Shown in pieces: positions 8,173 through 17,220 of a stretch of DNA of 64,000 nucleotides (position 1 is the first letter of the stretch; each line of letters begins with the position of its first letter). The stretch covers positions 62,001 to 126,000 of the forward strand of contig NZ_JAGGDJ010000009.1 of NCBI RefSeq assembly GCF_017652985.1, written 5' to 3'. The notes below the pieces were generated by a model that was given only the letters and a program-made list of their open reading frames with translations, had not been told where the DNA came from and made no database searches. A program made the position numbers and the translations under genes. The stretch comes from Paenibacillus artemisiicola (GTDB taxonomy: Bacteria > Bacillota > Bacilli > Paenibacillales > Paenibacillaceae).

Positions 8173-8979
8173 ATGAAACTTCTCGAAGCAGTCAAAAGCA
8201 AACGAATCGCCGGCACGCTCCTGGCGTCGGCGCTGGTCATCGGCAGCTTGGGCACCATTACCGCCTTCGCGGCAAGCGGCGGCGACGCGATTCCGAAGAA
8301 CACGGTCATGACGGCGTCCGCGCCGGCCGACGCGCCGGCAGCGGCGGACGCCGCCCAAGGTACGATCCAATACGGGAAGACCGTGTATTCGACGACCAAC
8401 GGCAGCCAGAACTTTACCATGGAGCACTGGTACGATCCGCAAACGAAGGATTACCGGTCGGACGTGCAGGAGTATTCGGCCGATCATCGGCTTCTCAGCT
8501 ATCGCAGCACCTACTTCCTGAACGGCCGCAGCGAGCTGGTCGTGATTCAGCGGAACCAAAACGGCGATCCGGTCAGCGGCAAGCTGCTCAAGCGGGCCGA
8601 CGATGCGAAGCCGTTCGAGCCGCTCGATCAGAAGAGCCTGGATTTCAGCGCCGTCAAGCAAACGTACCAAGCTTCCTACTGGACTTCGGTCGGCACCGGG
8701 CAAACGGAAGACGGGAAGACGCTGAACAAGCTCATGAACAGCTATCAGTCCACGCTCGACGACGGCACGCAGGCCAATATGCAATACATCGTGTACCTCG
8801 ATCCGCAATCCGGCTTCCCGGTCAAGGACGAGCTGTACGAGGACTCCACCGGGACGTACAAGCTTTTCAGCTCCGAGACGGAAGACTACCGGTACGTCCC
8901 GGCCGACGATTCCGTCTTCAATACCGGCGGCGTAACGCTCGCGCCGGTCAAAACGTCCGACGAGATGTACGCCAAGTAA
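8173..8979 (+). CDS. Secreted protein, target of the two-component system
   Basis: A 268-residue protein with a signal peptide (charged N-terminus, hydrophobic 13-30, probable cleavage after AFA near residue 32). The mature part has alternating polar and hydrophobic strands with phrases such as FTMEHWYDPQTKDYRSD and YLDPQSGFPVKDELY. These resemble LolA/RseB-like beta folds in which a late segment reports substrate properties; this is only a fold-level impression. It has no catalytic motif I recognise. The start follows GGAGG. Its promoter shares a box with the regulator gene, so it is probably an output or accessory sensor of that system. Confidence 0.8.
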   Translation: MKLLEAVKSKRIAGTLLASALVIGSLGTITAFAASGGDAIPKNTVMTASAPADAPAAADAAQGTIQYGKTVYSTTNGSQNFTMEHWYDPQTKDYRSDVQEYSADHRLLSYRSTYFLNGRSELVVIQRNQNGDPVSGKLLKRADDAKPFEPLDQKSLDFSAVKQTYQASYWTSVGTGQTEDGKTLNKLMNSYQSTLDDGTQANMQYIVYLDPQSGFPVKDELYEDSTGTYKLFSSETEDYRYVPADDSVFNTGGVTLAPVKTSDEMYAK

Positions 8980-9041
8980 TCGTTCTTCGAGCCAAAGCCG
9001 CGCATCAGTTCCGCTAGCATTAGGTTCCTAACGCGGAAAAG

Positions 9042-9075
9042 CGAATCGCCCCCACCGTACGGTGGGGGCGATTCG
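9042..9075. terminator. Bidirectional terminator
   Basis: A perfect 34-bp palindrome centred on GTAC lies between the convergent secreted-protein and GH127 genes. On the minus strand the stem runs into CTTTTCC. It probably ends transcription from both sides. Confidence 0.85.
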
Positions 9076-9119
9076 TCGTTCGCGGCCGGCTGCTCTTCCT
9101 CCGGGCGCTTCCATCGCGG

Positions 9120-11099
9120 TCAATCGCGCGCGATTTTCCGGTACAGCTTGTTCTCCCAGCCCGCCTCGTCCGCCGGATGGCCGTGCCCGAGCCAGACGTC
9201 CATCGTGCCGCGGGAACGGTTATTCCAGTACGGATACGGAATGGCCGTCAGCGGGCGGCCGTTCGCGTCCGCCGTCCGGACGAGGACGGCGCCGCCCAAG
9301 AACGCGGGATCATGCTCCGTCTCGAAGACGGGGACGTCCGGCAGCCTGCGGTTCAGGCGCGCGTCCTTGTCCAACGCTTCGCGCGCGTAGCGCACCGTTT
9401 CGCCCTCGTACCTTTCGTTGTCCGTCGACTCCAGGCAGTACAGCATCGGCCCCCGGCGGATGGCCGCGCGGTTCGCGTGCGTCGTCACCTTCGGGTGCGC
9501 CTCGATCAAATCCACGGACAGCTCGAGGTCGAGGCGAACGACGTCGTCCGCGCCCCACGTCCGATCGAGGACGGCATAGCCGTTCGCCAGCTCATGGACG
9601 GCTGCCTGGCCGTTGACGGTAAGCGCGTACCGCTCGCACCATTCGGGAATCCGGACGCGCACGGCAAAGCGCGCCTCTCGTTCCGGCAGGACCGCGATGC
9701 CGACGGATCCCGTCCACGGGTAGCCGGTCTGCTGCTTCAGCCGGACCGGCACGTCCCCGATCGCGAATTCGCCCTCGCTCGCGACGAACAGATTGACGTA
9801 CGCGCCCTTGCCGTCGTACGCGTAGACGTACGAAGCGATTTCCGGCAGCAGCTTCAGGATCATCGGCGGGCAGCACGGGCATGGATGCCACTCCCACCGG
9901 TTATGCCCGCCGTCGCTGACGAGCGGGTTCTCGTAGAAATATTTGTGTCCGTCCAAGGACCGACCGGCCAGCACGATATTGTAGAGAATCGTCTCCAGCT
10001 TGTCGATGTAGCGGCTTTCCCCCGTCGCGAGGAACAGGTTCCAGCTGAAGAAGCCCATGCCGGCGGCCGCGCACGTCTCCAGGTAGCCGTTGTCGGGCAG
10101 CTCGTACGCGCCGCCGAATTTCTCGTCGTGATGAATGGCGCCGACGCCGCCGGTAATATGCGACTTGCGATAGGCGATGTCGTCCCATAGCGTTTTGGCC
10201 GTCCCGAGATACGCCGCTTCGCCGGTCGACAGGTACAGCGCGGTAAGCCCCGCGTACAGGAGCGTCGCGCGCACCGCGTGCCCGACCGCTTCGGCCTGCT
10301 CCAGGACCGGCTTGTGGTCCTGGGCATATTCGCCGTCGTGGGAGACCCTGCCTTCGTGGTTGCCCCGGTTATGAATCCAGAACGAAGCGAGCGCCAAATA
10401 ATCGGCCGCCTCGAACGGCAGCTTCAGCTTCGCCGCGAGCCCCGGCTCGTCGAGCGCCAGCTGGTGCAGCTTCAGCACCGCTTCCTCCGGCAGCGAATGC
10501 GCCGGCACGATGTTGCGCTTCGGCGGAGGTCCCATCAGGCCGCTCATGTGGTTGGCGAATTTCACGGCGACGGCGAGCAGCGACGTCTTGCCCGTCGCGC
10601 GGTAATGATGGACGCCGGCTTCGATCAGGCAGCCCGCGTTGTACACGTCGTGCTGCCAGCGCAGGCTGCCGCCGTTGTCGGCCCAGCGTTGGTCCGGACG
10701 GTCGAGCAGCGTATACGTGTTCAGATAGCCGTCGCCGACGGCGTCCTGCGCGCGGGCGATCTTGGCGATGATCCCGTCGAGGCGCCGGTCGAGCGCCTCG
10801 TCCCCCCGCGCGGCGAGCAGATCCGAGATCCCGCGGATCGTCTCGTAGACGAGGCCGTCGAACCACGGCTCGCCGCTGTGGTAGCCGCCGCTCCCTTCGG
10901 CCACGAAATCGAAATTGCGCAGCGCGCCGTCGTGCTCGAACTTGTTCAGCACGTCGTGCGCGGTGACGCGCCGCAGAACCTCCAGCTTCGGAGCCCAGAA
11001 CGCATCGTCGATGCGGACGGAGGCGACCGGGAGATTCAGGACCGTCTGATGCTTGTATGTCGTCGGGCGCATGTGCGCCTGCGTCGTATGGCTGAACAA
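9120..11099 (-). CDS. GH127 beta-L-arabinofuranosidase-like glycoside hydrolase
   Basis: A 659-residue cytoplasmic protein of glycoside hydrolase family 127, the family of the bifidobacterial HypBA1. The family's unusual zinc and cysteine-nucleophile site is present: Glu341 and Cys343 (YLETC) and Cys409/Cys410 in HPCPCCPP, matching Glu338, Cys340, Cys417 and Cys418 of HypBA1. It should release terminal L-arabinofuranose. No signal peptide is seen, so it acts on imported oligosaccharides. I chose the TTG at 11099, eight bases after AAAGGAG; an earlier GTG overlaps that site, and the ATG at 11072 is too far from it. It is the last gene of a four-gene operon. Confidence 0.9.
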   Translation of the reverse strand: MFSHTTQAHMRPTTYKHQTVLNLPVASVRIDDAFWAPKLEVLRRVTAHDVLNKFEHDGALRNFDFVAEGSGGYHSGEPWFDGLVYETIRGISDLLAARGDEALDRRLDGIIAKIARAQDAVGDGYLNTYTLLDRPDQRWADNGGSLRWQHDVYNAGCLIEAGVHHYRATGKTSLLAVAVKFANHMSGLMGPPPKRNIVPAHSLPEEAVLKLHQLALDEPGLAAKLKLPFEAADYLALASFWIHNRGNHEGRVSHDGEYAQDHKPVLEQAEAVGHAVRATLLYAGLTALYLSTGEAAYLGTAKTLWDDIAYRKSHITGGVGAIHHDEKFGGAYELPDNGYLETCAAAGMGFFSWNLFLATGESRYIDKLETILYNIVLAGRSLDGHKYFYENPLVSDGGHNRWEWHPCPCCPPMILKLLPEIASYVYAYDGKGAYVNLFVASEGEFAIGDVPVRLKQQTGYPWTGSVGIAVLPEREARFAVRVRIPEWCERYALTVNGQAAVHELANGYAVLDRTWGADDVVRLDLELSVDLIEAHPKVTTHANRAAIRRGPMLYCLESTDNERYEGETVRYAREALDKDARLNRRLPDVPVFETEHDPAFLGGAVLVRTADANGRPLTAIPYPYWNNRSRGTMDVWLGHGHPADEAGWENKLYRKIARD

Positions 11100-11142
11100 C
11101 GGGAACACTCCTTTGAATCGTTAATTTGCGCTCGCCGGCGCG

Positions 11143-11928
11143 TTATGCGCCGGCAAGCCAGGCGCGCAGCGCGTCGGCGACCGAGTCGGCCGCATGCGTC
11201 GCGGCGTCCCGCACCGGCTCCGGCGCGTGGGTCATCGCCACGCTGCGGGCGCATGCCCGGAACATGGCCAAATCGTTGAACGAGTCGCCGATGCACGCGG
11301 TATCCGCCCGGCCGATGCCGAGCCGCGCCATGAGCGCTTCCGCGGCCGTGCCCTTATCGACGCTGCCGGGCATGACGTCGATCCCGTCCGGATCGGAAAA
11401 CGACGCCGTGACCCGGTCGCCGAATGCCGTCCGGAGCTGCTCGAGCAGCTCCCGCAGCGCCGGCACCTCGCCGTAGATGGAGAACTTCGTGATCGGCAGC
11501 CCGTCCGCGATCTCCTCCGCCAGCCGCGCGCGTTCGCGCAGCGGGGTCAGGAACCGCTTCCCGACCTCTTCCGCCCGCTGCGTCAAGTCCGCCACGTAAT
11601 TGCCGTCGGACCCGCAGACGACGGGGACGAAGGGCTCCCGGTCCGTGAAGGCCCGGACGGCCGAGGCGAGCTCGGCGTCGTACCGGTTCGAACGCAGCGT
11701 CTCGCCGTCCGGGCCGACGAGGTCGGCGCCGTTCTGGCAGATCGCGTAGCAGGGCACCCCGAGCAGCTCCATGACCTGCCGGATCTCCGCGTACATGCGG
11801 CCGGAAGCGAGGCCGACGGCGACGCCGCTTCGGTGAGCCTCCCGGATCGCCTCGATGTCCTCGGCATGGATTTCCTTCCGGCTGTTCATCAACGTCCCGT
11901 CGATGTCCGATAGAAACAGTTTCTTCAT
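11143..11928 (-). CDS. Cof-type HAD-family sugar phosphatase
   Basis: A 261-residue hydrolase of the Cof/YidA type. Motif I is SDIDGT with nucleophile Asp8 and acid/base Asp10. Ser42 (ASGR) is motif II, Lys192 motif III and GDSFND (214-219) motif IV. The central cap domain is of the C2b type. Such enzymes dephosphorylate small sugar phosphates with broad specificity. It lies 43 bp before the GH127 gene and 64 bp after the oxidoreductase gene in the same operon, so it probably removes a phosphorylated sugar by-product. Confidence 0.9.
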   Translation of the reverse strand: MKKLFLSDIDGTLMNSRKEIHAEDIEAIREAHRSGVAVGLASGRMYAEIRQVMELLGVPCYAICQNGADLVGPDGETLRSNRYDAELASAVRAFTDREPFVPVVCGSDGNYVADLTQRAEEVGKRFLTPLRERARLAEEIADGLPITKFSIYGEVPALRELLEQLRTAFGDRVTASFSDPDGIDVMPGSVDKGTAAEALMARLGIGRADTACIGDSFNDLAMFRACARSVAMTHAPEPVRDAATHAADSVADALRAWLAGA

Positions 11929-11992
11929 CGCGCGTACCGCTCTCCTCTCGCTCGTTCGCGTCCGCTATCCCTTGGCGGCGCAGCAAACCTGC

Positions 11993-13033
11993 CTATCGCT
12001 CGCCGACGGCGACCCTCCGGCCGCTCTCGAACGAACGGACCGCGGCGTCCGCGACAAGCAGCGCCCGGTAGCCGGCCATGGCGCCCACCGGCGGCGCTTC
12101 GCCGGCGCGCAGCGCCGCGAGCACCGCGTCGGCGTGCTTGTCGAACGTCCGGTGGAATTCCCGGTCGGCGTCGTTGAAGTAGCCGGCTTCCCAGCTTTCG
12201 CCGATTTCGCTGCCCGCGGCGTGATACGTGTATTTCTTCACCGTGTCGTGAATGACGGAGCGCCCGCGCGTCCCGTCGATCTCGACGCGGTGCGTGTCCG
12301 GGTACGCGTAGGACGAATCGTACGTGCCGATCAGGCTGCCGACCGCCCCGCTCCGGAACCGCAGCGCGAGCGACATCGTGCGGTAGCCGCCGCCCGTCAT
12401 GTCCGTCATCTCCGCCATGACCGATTCGATCGGGCCGCACAAATATTCCAGCATGTCGATGCCGTGGCACTGCGTCTCGATCAGATTGGCGTGCGGGTGG
12501 CCGGGGCCGCCCTCGCCGCCGAACCGCCAGGAGGCGAAGGTGACGTCGCCCAGCCGCCCACCCAGGATCGCGGCTTTGGCCAGCTCTACCGGCTTGGCGT
12601 AGCGGTGGTTGAAGTTGATCGCGAAGAAGACGCCCCGCTTGGCGGCTTCGTTCATGAGCTCGTCGGCTTCGCGGAGGTCGAAGACCAGCGGCTTCTCGAC
12701 GAGCAGCGGGAATCCGGCCCGGATCACCTGCAGCGTCGCGTCGAAGTGCCCTTGGTTCGGCAGGCAAAGGCTGACCAGATCCGGCGTTTCCCGCTCGAGC
12801 ATGTCCGCGATCGACGTATAGGCCCGCGTGCCGAACAGATCGGCCTTCGCCTCCGTCCGCGCTTCGTCCCGCCCGACGATCGCGCAGAAATCCACGTCCG
12901 GCCGCGACGACCAGATGCGCGCGTGCTGCATACCCCAGCTGCCCGCCGACCGGAAGCCCGCGGGCGATCCGATCGCCTCGGCGGATCCGCCGGCGCCGAT
13001 CAGCGCGACCTTCAGCTTGTTCGCGGCGCTCAC
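11993..13033 (-). CDS. Gfo/Idh/MocA-family oxidoreductase with interrupted NAD motif
   Basis: A 346-residue protein of the same family as the one at 1083-2165. The EKP motif (VEKPLVFD) and the later GIDMLEYL helix are intact. The N-terminal dinucleotide motif is odd: GAG (13-15) is followed by 16 extra residues before SWGMQHARIW, which would normally continue the motif as GAGSWGMQHAR. The GTG start overlaps the stop of the alcohol dehydrogenase by 4 bp, so the genes are coupled. It may oxidise the product of the dehydrogenase, or may be impaired by the insertion. The substrate is unknown. Confidence 0.88.
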   Translation of the reverse strand: MSAANKLKVALIGAGGSAEAIGSPAGFRSAGSWGMQHARIWSSRPDVDFCAIVGRDEARTEAKADLFGTRAYTSIADMLERETPDLVSLCLPNQGHFDATLQVIRAGFPLLVEKPLVFDLREADELMNEAAKRGVFFAINFNHRYAKPVELAKAAILGGRLGDVTFASWRFGGEGGPGHPHANLIETQCHGIDMLEYLCGPIESVMAEMTDMTGGGYRTMSLALRFRSGAVGSLIGTYDSSYAYPDTHRVEIDGTRGRSVIHDTVKKYTYHAAGSEIGESWEAGYFNDADREFHRTFDKHADAVLAALRAGEAPPVGAMAGYRALLVADAAVRSFESGRRVAVGER

Positions 13034-14067
13034 TGCTCGATCAGCACCTTTCCGGTGTCGCCTTGGAAGAACAGCTCGTAGGCTTCCTGAATCCGGTCGA
13101 GGCCGAACCGGTGCGTGATGATCTGGGACAGGTAGGGCAGGTTCGCGAGAATCAAGCGGTGATTCTCTTCCAGCTCGCCGTATTGGAAATATTCGCTGCC
13201 GAGCACGGTGCGTTCGGTTGCGATCAGGTCGCCCGAGACGTTCAGGTTCAGCTCCTGGCCGTGGCCGACGCAGACGAGCACGCCCCGCTGGTTCAGCGCG
13301 TGCAGCGCCGCGTGGCGGCCGGCCGTCTTGCCGCTCGTGTCGACCGCGGCGTCGATGCCGTCGAAGCCCGCCGCGCGGATGGCGTCGATCGCCTGCTCCT
13401 CGGCCAGGTTGATCGGAATCGCGCCCATGCGCTCCGCCAGCTCGAGGCGGTACGGGACGAAGTCCATGACGAACACCGGCGTTTCGGCGCCGAGCAGCAG
13501 CTTCGCCATCGCCAGCACGCCCAGGCCGATCGGGCCGGCGCCGCCGATCAGCACGGATTGAATATCCGGATGCACGAGCTTGGCGCGCTTGATCGCATGG
13601 CCGCCCGTGCCCATGATGTCGAGCAGCATCGTCGCTTCGCCGAACGGGATGGACGGATCGAACGGGAAGAACACGTTCTCGTTCACGACCATGTACGGGC
13701 CGTAGCCGCCGTCGTGCGAGAAGCCGTAATCCGCCCGCTTGTTCAGGCATTGGTTCGTGAAGCCGAGCTTGCAGCTGCGGCATTCCCCGCAGAAATCCAT
13801 CAGGAACACGACGCCGTGCGTGCCGGGCGCCGTCTTGGCGCCTTCGCCGGCCCCGACGACGATGCCGGCGGCTTCATGGCCGGGCGTCGTCGCGCTGCCG
13901 TCGTAAAATTGCCCGCGGTCCGAGCCGCACAGCGCGTTGGCCTTCACCTGCAGGAGCAGCTGTCCCGGGCCCGGAGCCGGAACCGGCTTCTCTCCGTACG
14001 CGATTTTCCCTTGCCCGACGAACAGCGGGATCGCCATCGTCTGCGGCGTATTGACTGCTTGACTCAT
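13030..14067 (-). CDS. Zinc-dependent medium-chain alcohol/polyol dehydrogenase
   Basis: A 345-residue MDR-family dehydrogenase. Catalytic zinc ligands are Cys47 and the His64-Glu65 pair. The structural zinc lobe is present with cysteines at about 93, 96, 99 and 107. The NAD-binding GGAGPIGLG loop lies mid-protein. The start at 14067 (MSQAVNTPQ) was chosen because two earlier ATGs lie on or beside the GGAGG. It is the first gene of the LacI-controlled operon with the oxidoreductase, HAD and GH127 genes. It probably oxidises a sugar alcohol or cyclitol, but the exact polyol cannot be read. Confidence 0.9.
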   Translation of the reverse strand: MSQAVNTPQTMAIPLFVGQGKIAYGEKPVPAPGPGQLLLQVKANALCGSDRGQFYDGSATTPGHEAAGIVVGAGEGAKTAPGTHGVVFLMDFCGECRSCKLGFTNQCLNKRADYGFSHDGGYGPYMVVNENVFFPFDPSIPFGEATMLLDIMGTGGHAIKRAKLVHPDIQSVLIGGAGPIGLGVLAMAKLLLGAETPVFVMDFVPYRLELAERMGAIPINLAEEQAIDAIRAAGFDGIDAAVDTSGKTAGRHAALHALNQRGVLVCVGHGQELNLNVSGDLIATERTVLGSEYFQYGELEENHRLILANLPYLSQIITHRFGLDRIQEAYELFFQGDTGKVLIEQ

Positions 14068-14146
14068 GTTCATCATCCTCCGTTAGCGGCGAATTGCGGC
14101 GTCCGGGATGTCGCGGCAGAAGACCAGTCCGCCCGGCGCGCCGATT

Positions 14147-14176
14147 ATTATACGTTAACATTAACGATAATGTAAA
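14147..14176 (-). promoter_or_regulatory. Promoter with LacI-type operator in its spacer
   Basis: On the minus strand TTTACA (14171-14176) and a perfect TATAAT (14147-14152) are 18 bp apart. The palindrome CGTTAACATTAACG (14153-14166) fills the spacer, so a bound repressor would block RNA polymerase. It lies about 80 bp upstream of the alcohol dehydrogenase start, with a lacI-type gene next door. Confidence 0.75.
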
Positions 14177-14505
14177 AGTAACATTCCTCTTTTTCCCTGT
14201 CAATAGCTTTTGAGATTCATAGGGTCGCGGATCGGAAACCGTTTTCAAAAACCGCGGGTAAAAAGGGATGCGCCCGCGAGAATTCCAAAGGCAGCCTCTC
14301 CCCGCCGCTTTGAATCATGCGCGTCGGCTTCATGGCGCCGGGTTCGGCCGTTCGCGTCCGGTCATGCCGGCCAATGCCTTTAGCGTTCAATCGCGATTCG
14401 CCCGGGCGTTCGGCTTCCAACGGACGCTTCGTCCAGCCGATTTCGTTCCCGTCCGCCGGGCGCAAAGCCGCCGTCCCGCAGACGTCCCGCACCCGTCGCG
14501 CCGCC
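14177..14505. other. Intergenic region without recognised feature
   Basis: Between the operon promoter and the stop of the lacI-type gene there is no supported gene. I see no strong terminator with a T-tract for the repressor gene. Confidence 0.5.
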
Positions 14506-15516
14506 TCACTTCGTGCTCTCCCGCAGGATCAGCGTCGTGTCGATGACCTCGCGGAACCGTTCCCGCGAATCGGGATGGTTGATTTTGTGCAGCACGATAT
14601 CCACGGCCCGTTTGGACATTTTCCCCTTGGAGTTGCTGACCGACGAGAGTTGGAACGGAATGAACAGGCGCGACTGGATGTTGTCGAAGCCGACGACGGC
14701 GTAGTCTTCGGGCACGCGGAATCCGTACTTCTGCAGCACGTACGCCGCTTCCCAGGCAATGACGTCGTTGAACGCGAACAGGCCCGTGAAGTCGGCCTTC
14801 CGCTCGATCAGCCCTTTGACGATCTGCCGCGTATCGCCCGCGGACGCCCCGACCTCGATGATCAGCTCCCCGGAGACCGGCAAGCCGGCTTCGCGGTGCG
14901 CGCGGCGGTAGCCGTCCAGCCGCTCCCGCGCGCTCGAGATGCGGTCCGGCCCGTTCAGGAACAGTACCCGCTTATGGCCGTTATCGAGCAGATGCTTGGT
15001 CGCCAGATAGCCGCCCTTCTCGTCGTCGCAGATGACGTAGTCGAAATCCGGCTCCTCCTCGAACCGCCTCCCGATGAGGACGAACGGCACGCCGTTCTTC
15101 TTCAGGATGCGGATCGTCTCGGCGCTGCGCTGGGAAGGGCAGATGATGATGCCGTCGACGTTCTTGCCGATGGCCGTATAGATCGCCCGCTCCTCCATCT
15201 CGTGCTCGTCCTCCGTATTGATGACGAAGATGGTGTAGTTGTGCTTCCGGGCGGATTTCTCGATATCCTTGACCATGATGCCGAAATGCGGATTCGCCAC
15301 GTCGCTGACGATGACCGCGATCGTCTTCGTCAGCCCGGACCGGAGGGAGCCGGCGAGGGCGTTCCCGACATAGCCCATTTCCTTGGCCAGGTCCTTGATC
15401 GTCTTCCGGGTGGAGAGCGCGATGTCCTCTTTGTCCTTCAGCGCCCGCGAGATCGTATTGACCGAAAGCCCCGCTTTCAGCGCAAGATCCCGGAGCGTAA
15501 CCTTCTTGCCTTCCAT
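14506..15516 (-). CDS. LacI-family repressor of the GH127 operon
   Basis: A 336-residue repressor with a complete N-terminal helix-turn-helix (VTLRDLALKAGLSVNTISRA) and hinge helix, followed by a periplasmic-binding-like effector domain. Phrases such as VIVSDVANPHFG and FAFNDVIAWEA are typical. The ATG follows AAGGGGAGAG. It lies directly upstream of the operon whose promoter carries a LacI-type palindrome, so it is the likely regulator of that operon. The inducer is probably a sugar from arabinoside or polyol degradation, which is inference. Confidence 0.92.
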   Translation of the reverse strand: MEGKKVTLRDLALKAGLSVNTISRALKDKEDIALSTRKTIKDLAKEMGYVGNALAGSLRSGLTKTIAVIVSDVANPHFGIMVKDIEKSARKHNYTIFVINTEDEHEMEERAIYTAIGKNVDGIIICPSQRSAETIRILKKNGVPFVLIGRRFEEEPDFDYVICDDEKGGYLATKHLLDNGHKRVLFLNGPDRISSARERLDGYRRAHREAGLPVSGELIIEVGASAGDTRQIVKGLIERKADFTGLFAFNDVIAWEAAYVLQKYGFRVPEDYAVVGFDNIQSRLFIPFQLSSVSNSKGKMSKRAVDIVLHKINHPDSRERFREVIDTTLILRESTK

Positions 15517-15570
15517 GCTCTCTCCCCTTCTGCCGCGAATGCCCGCACGTCGTTTTCCGGATTAATCAAA

Positions 15571-15599
15571 AGCATAGCATCCCGCTATTTTGACGTCAA
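15571..15599 (-). promoter_or_regulatory. Candidate promoter of lacI-type gene
   Basis: On the minus strand TTGACG (15594-15599) and TATGCT (15571-15576) are 17 bp apart. The -35 box lies in the palindrome TTGACGTCAA (15590-15599). Confidence 0.55.
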
Positions 15600-15762
15600 T
15601 CGAACGAATCCCGCGGGAATATCCCGCCGGATAAGGCAATCGCGTCGCCGACGCCGCCCCGTCTGGGCAATCGTGCCCGTAAGCGAAATGAGACGATTGG
15701 ATCAAGAAGTCCTTGTTTCTCTCCTATTTTCGGACTTCGAACGCGATGTAAATATGGCAAAA

Positions 15763-15809
15763 AAAGGGATAATTGTATGATTGTTTAATCCCTTTGGGCT
15801 TATGATAAT
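15763..15809 (+). promoter_or_regulatory. Candidate promoter with overlapping inverted repeat
   Basis: TTGTTT (15781-15786) and GATAAT (15804-15809) are 17 bp apart upstream of the beta-propeller gene. AAAGGGAT (15763-15770) and ATCCCTTT (15788-15795) form an inverted repeat across the -35 box, a possible operator. Confidence 0.35.
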
Positions 15810-15896
15810 GGATTTAAGGCTGCTATGCCGACATGTAGCTTCCTTTCGATTGAACAGCTTGCCGATTGAAAAAACGAAACAGGAAGGGGTAATCCG

Positions 15897-17054
15897 ATGA
15901 AGCGCCGATTGATACCGTTCGTTTTGGCATTCATGCTGCCAATGTTAGTCATGCTCCCTTTCAAGACGGCCGCCGATGCGAACGACAAAGCAACCAAATC
16001 GCTCCTGAACACGTTTAACGGAACCATCCTCGATTTTGATGCAAGCCGCATCGCATGGAAAGAAAAAGATAAAGTCCTCTGGTTGTTTAACCGCAAGGAC
16101 GGCACGCAAGTAAAAGTATTCGATGGCACCGGTTCGACGAATATCATCCGTCAAGCGAAGCTGTCGGCGCAAGGCGTGGTGTACAACCTGTATACCGATC
16201 CCGGAAGCGGCGTGTGGCCCAGGGTGAGTTCGGTCTACTATTGGAAATCCGGGGAGACTTCGCGGATCGCAGCCGACGAAAGTCTGTTCGATATCCGGGG
16301 AAACGGGAATTTTGCGCTGCTCAGCCGGCATAACGTGGATCTAACGACGGGACAGACCCGCGAGCTCGGCTATGACAGAGTCGAGTTCTCGGCCGATGGT
16401 ACCATGCTGTACACGTCTCCGGTTGCGCCCGTTAACGCGTTTGCGCTCTTTCGGTCTCTTCCTGACGGTACGGTGACGCAGCTGGCGACGCCCTCCAACA
16501 AGGTCGTGTCGTTCGACTCGAATTTCGGCTTTTACGGGCCGTTAACGGACGGAAAAAACATCCTCTACCGGGAACTCGTCGAGAGCAACAATTATGCCAA
16601 GCAAGTATGGGCGCTTCGTTTGCGCAGCGCGGATAATACGGTGACGACCTTGTCGGTAAACCCTCGTTTGGCTTATACGGCCAATACTTATTACCGGATC
16701 AACAACGGATGGATTGCTTATATCGAATACGATAAAGCCATAAGCCGCCAAGTCGTGAATGTCCGGTCGCCGGAAGGCATCGTTAAACGGGTCTTTGAAA
16801 GTCCTTATTGGTGGTCGTGGACGCGCGCTCCCCTCGCCATCGACGAGCTGGGACCGGATGGTACGGTCGCGTTCACGTTCAACGACAAAACGTACCTGTA
16901 TTACATGAAAGAAGAGAAGACGGTAAGCATTCAAAGAAGCCCGTCGAAGTTCCAATACCGCGAGCACGTCTTCGACGGGCCCGGAGATTCGCCATACCGG
17001 GCCGGCGTTTGGTATTTGCAGTCTGCCGATTCGTTGTACGCGGTGCGAATCTAA
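15897..17054 (+). CDS. Secreted beta-propeller-like protein
   Basis: A 385-residue protein with an N-terminal signal peptide (hydrophobic 5-24). The mature part has repeated segments such as RIAWKEKDKVLWLFNRKDG, VYYWKSGETSRIAAD and GTMLYTSPV, the spacing expected of TolB/WD-like propeller blades. No enzyme motif is visible. Codon use looks less GC-rich than the neighbours, which may mean acquisition. The start follows AAGGGG at good spacing. It stands alone, with terminators on its right, so its role cannot be inferred from neighbours. Confidence 0.75.
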   Translation: MKRRLIPFVLAFMLPMLVMLPFKTAADANDKATKSLLNTFNGTILDFDASRIAWKEKDKVLWLFNRKDGTQVKVFDGTGSTNIIRQAKLSAQGVVYNLYTDPGSGVWPRVSSVYYWKSGETSRIAADESLFDIRGNGNFALLSRHNVDLTTGQTRELGYDRVEFSADGTMLYTSPVAPVNAFALFRSLPDGTVTQLATPSNKVVSFDSNFGFYGPLTDGKNILYRELVESNNYAKQVWALRLRSADNTVTTLSVNPRLAYTANTYYRINNGWIAYIEYDKAISRQVVNVRSPEGIVKRVFESPYWWSWTRAPLAIDELGPDGTVAFTFNDKTYLYYMKEEKTVSIQRSPSKFQYREHVFDGPGDSPYRAGVWYLQSADSLYAVRI

Positions 17055-17087
17055 CTGCGGGCGAACCGCGATCCAAGCAATCAAAAC

Positions 17088-17117
17088 GGCCGGAGCAGCT
17101 ACATGCCTCCGGCCTTT
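17088..17117. terminator. Terminator between convergent genes
   Basis: GGCCGGAG and CTCCGGCC form an 8-bp stem around an 11-base loop, followed by TTT on the plus strand. It lies just after the beta-propeller gene and about 100 bases past the enoyl-CoA hydratase stop. Confidence 0.6.
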
Positions 17118-17220
17118 CGCGCGTTATTCTGCCGGTAAGTTCCCTCAAGTCGCGAAGCACGTAGATCCGGCTGCGCGAAGCTCCGCCGCGCCGCACTTCC
17201 TGACGCTCGCGCCGGCCGCC

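Larger units (their letters stand above)
15517..15896. other. Divergent intergenic region
   Basis: The region separates the leftward lacI-type gene from the rightward secreted beta-propeller gene. It contains a candidate promoter for each (15571-15599 and 15781-15809) and an inverted repeat at 15763-15795. No gene is seen. Confidence 0.5.
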
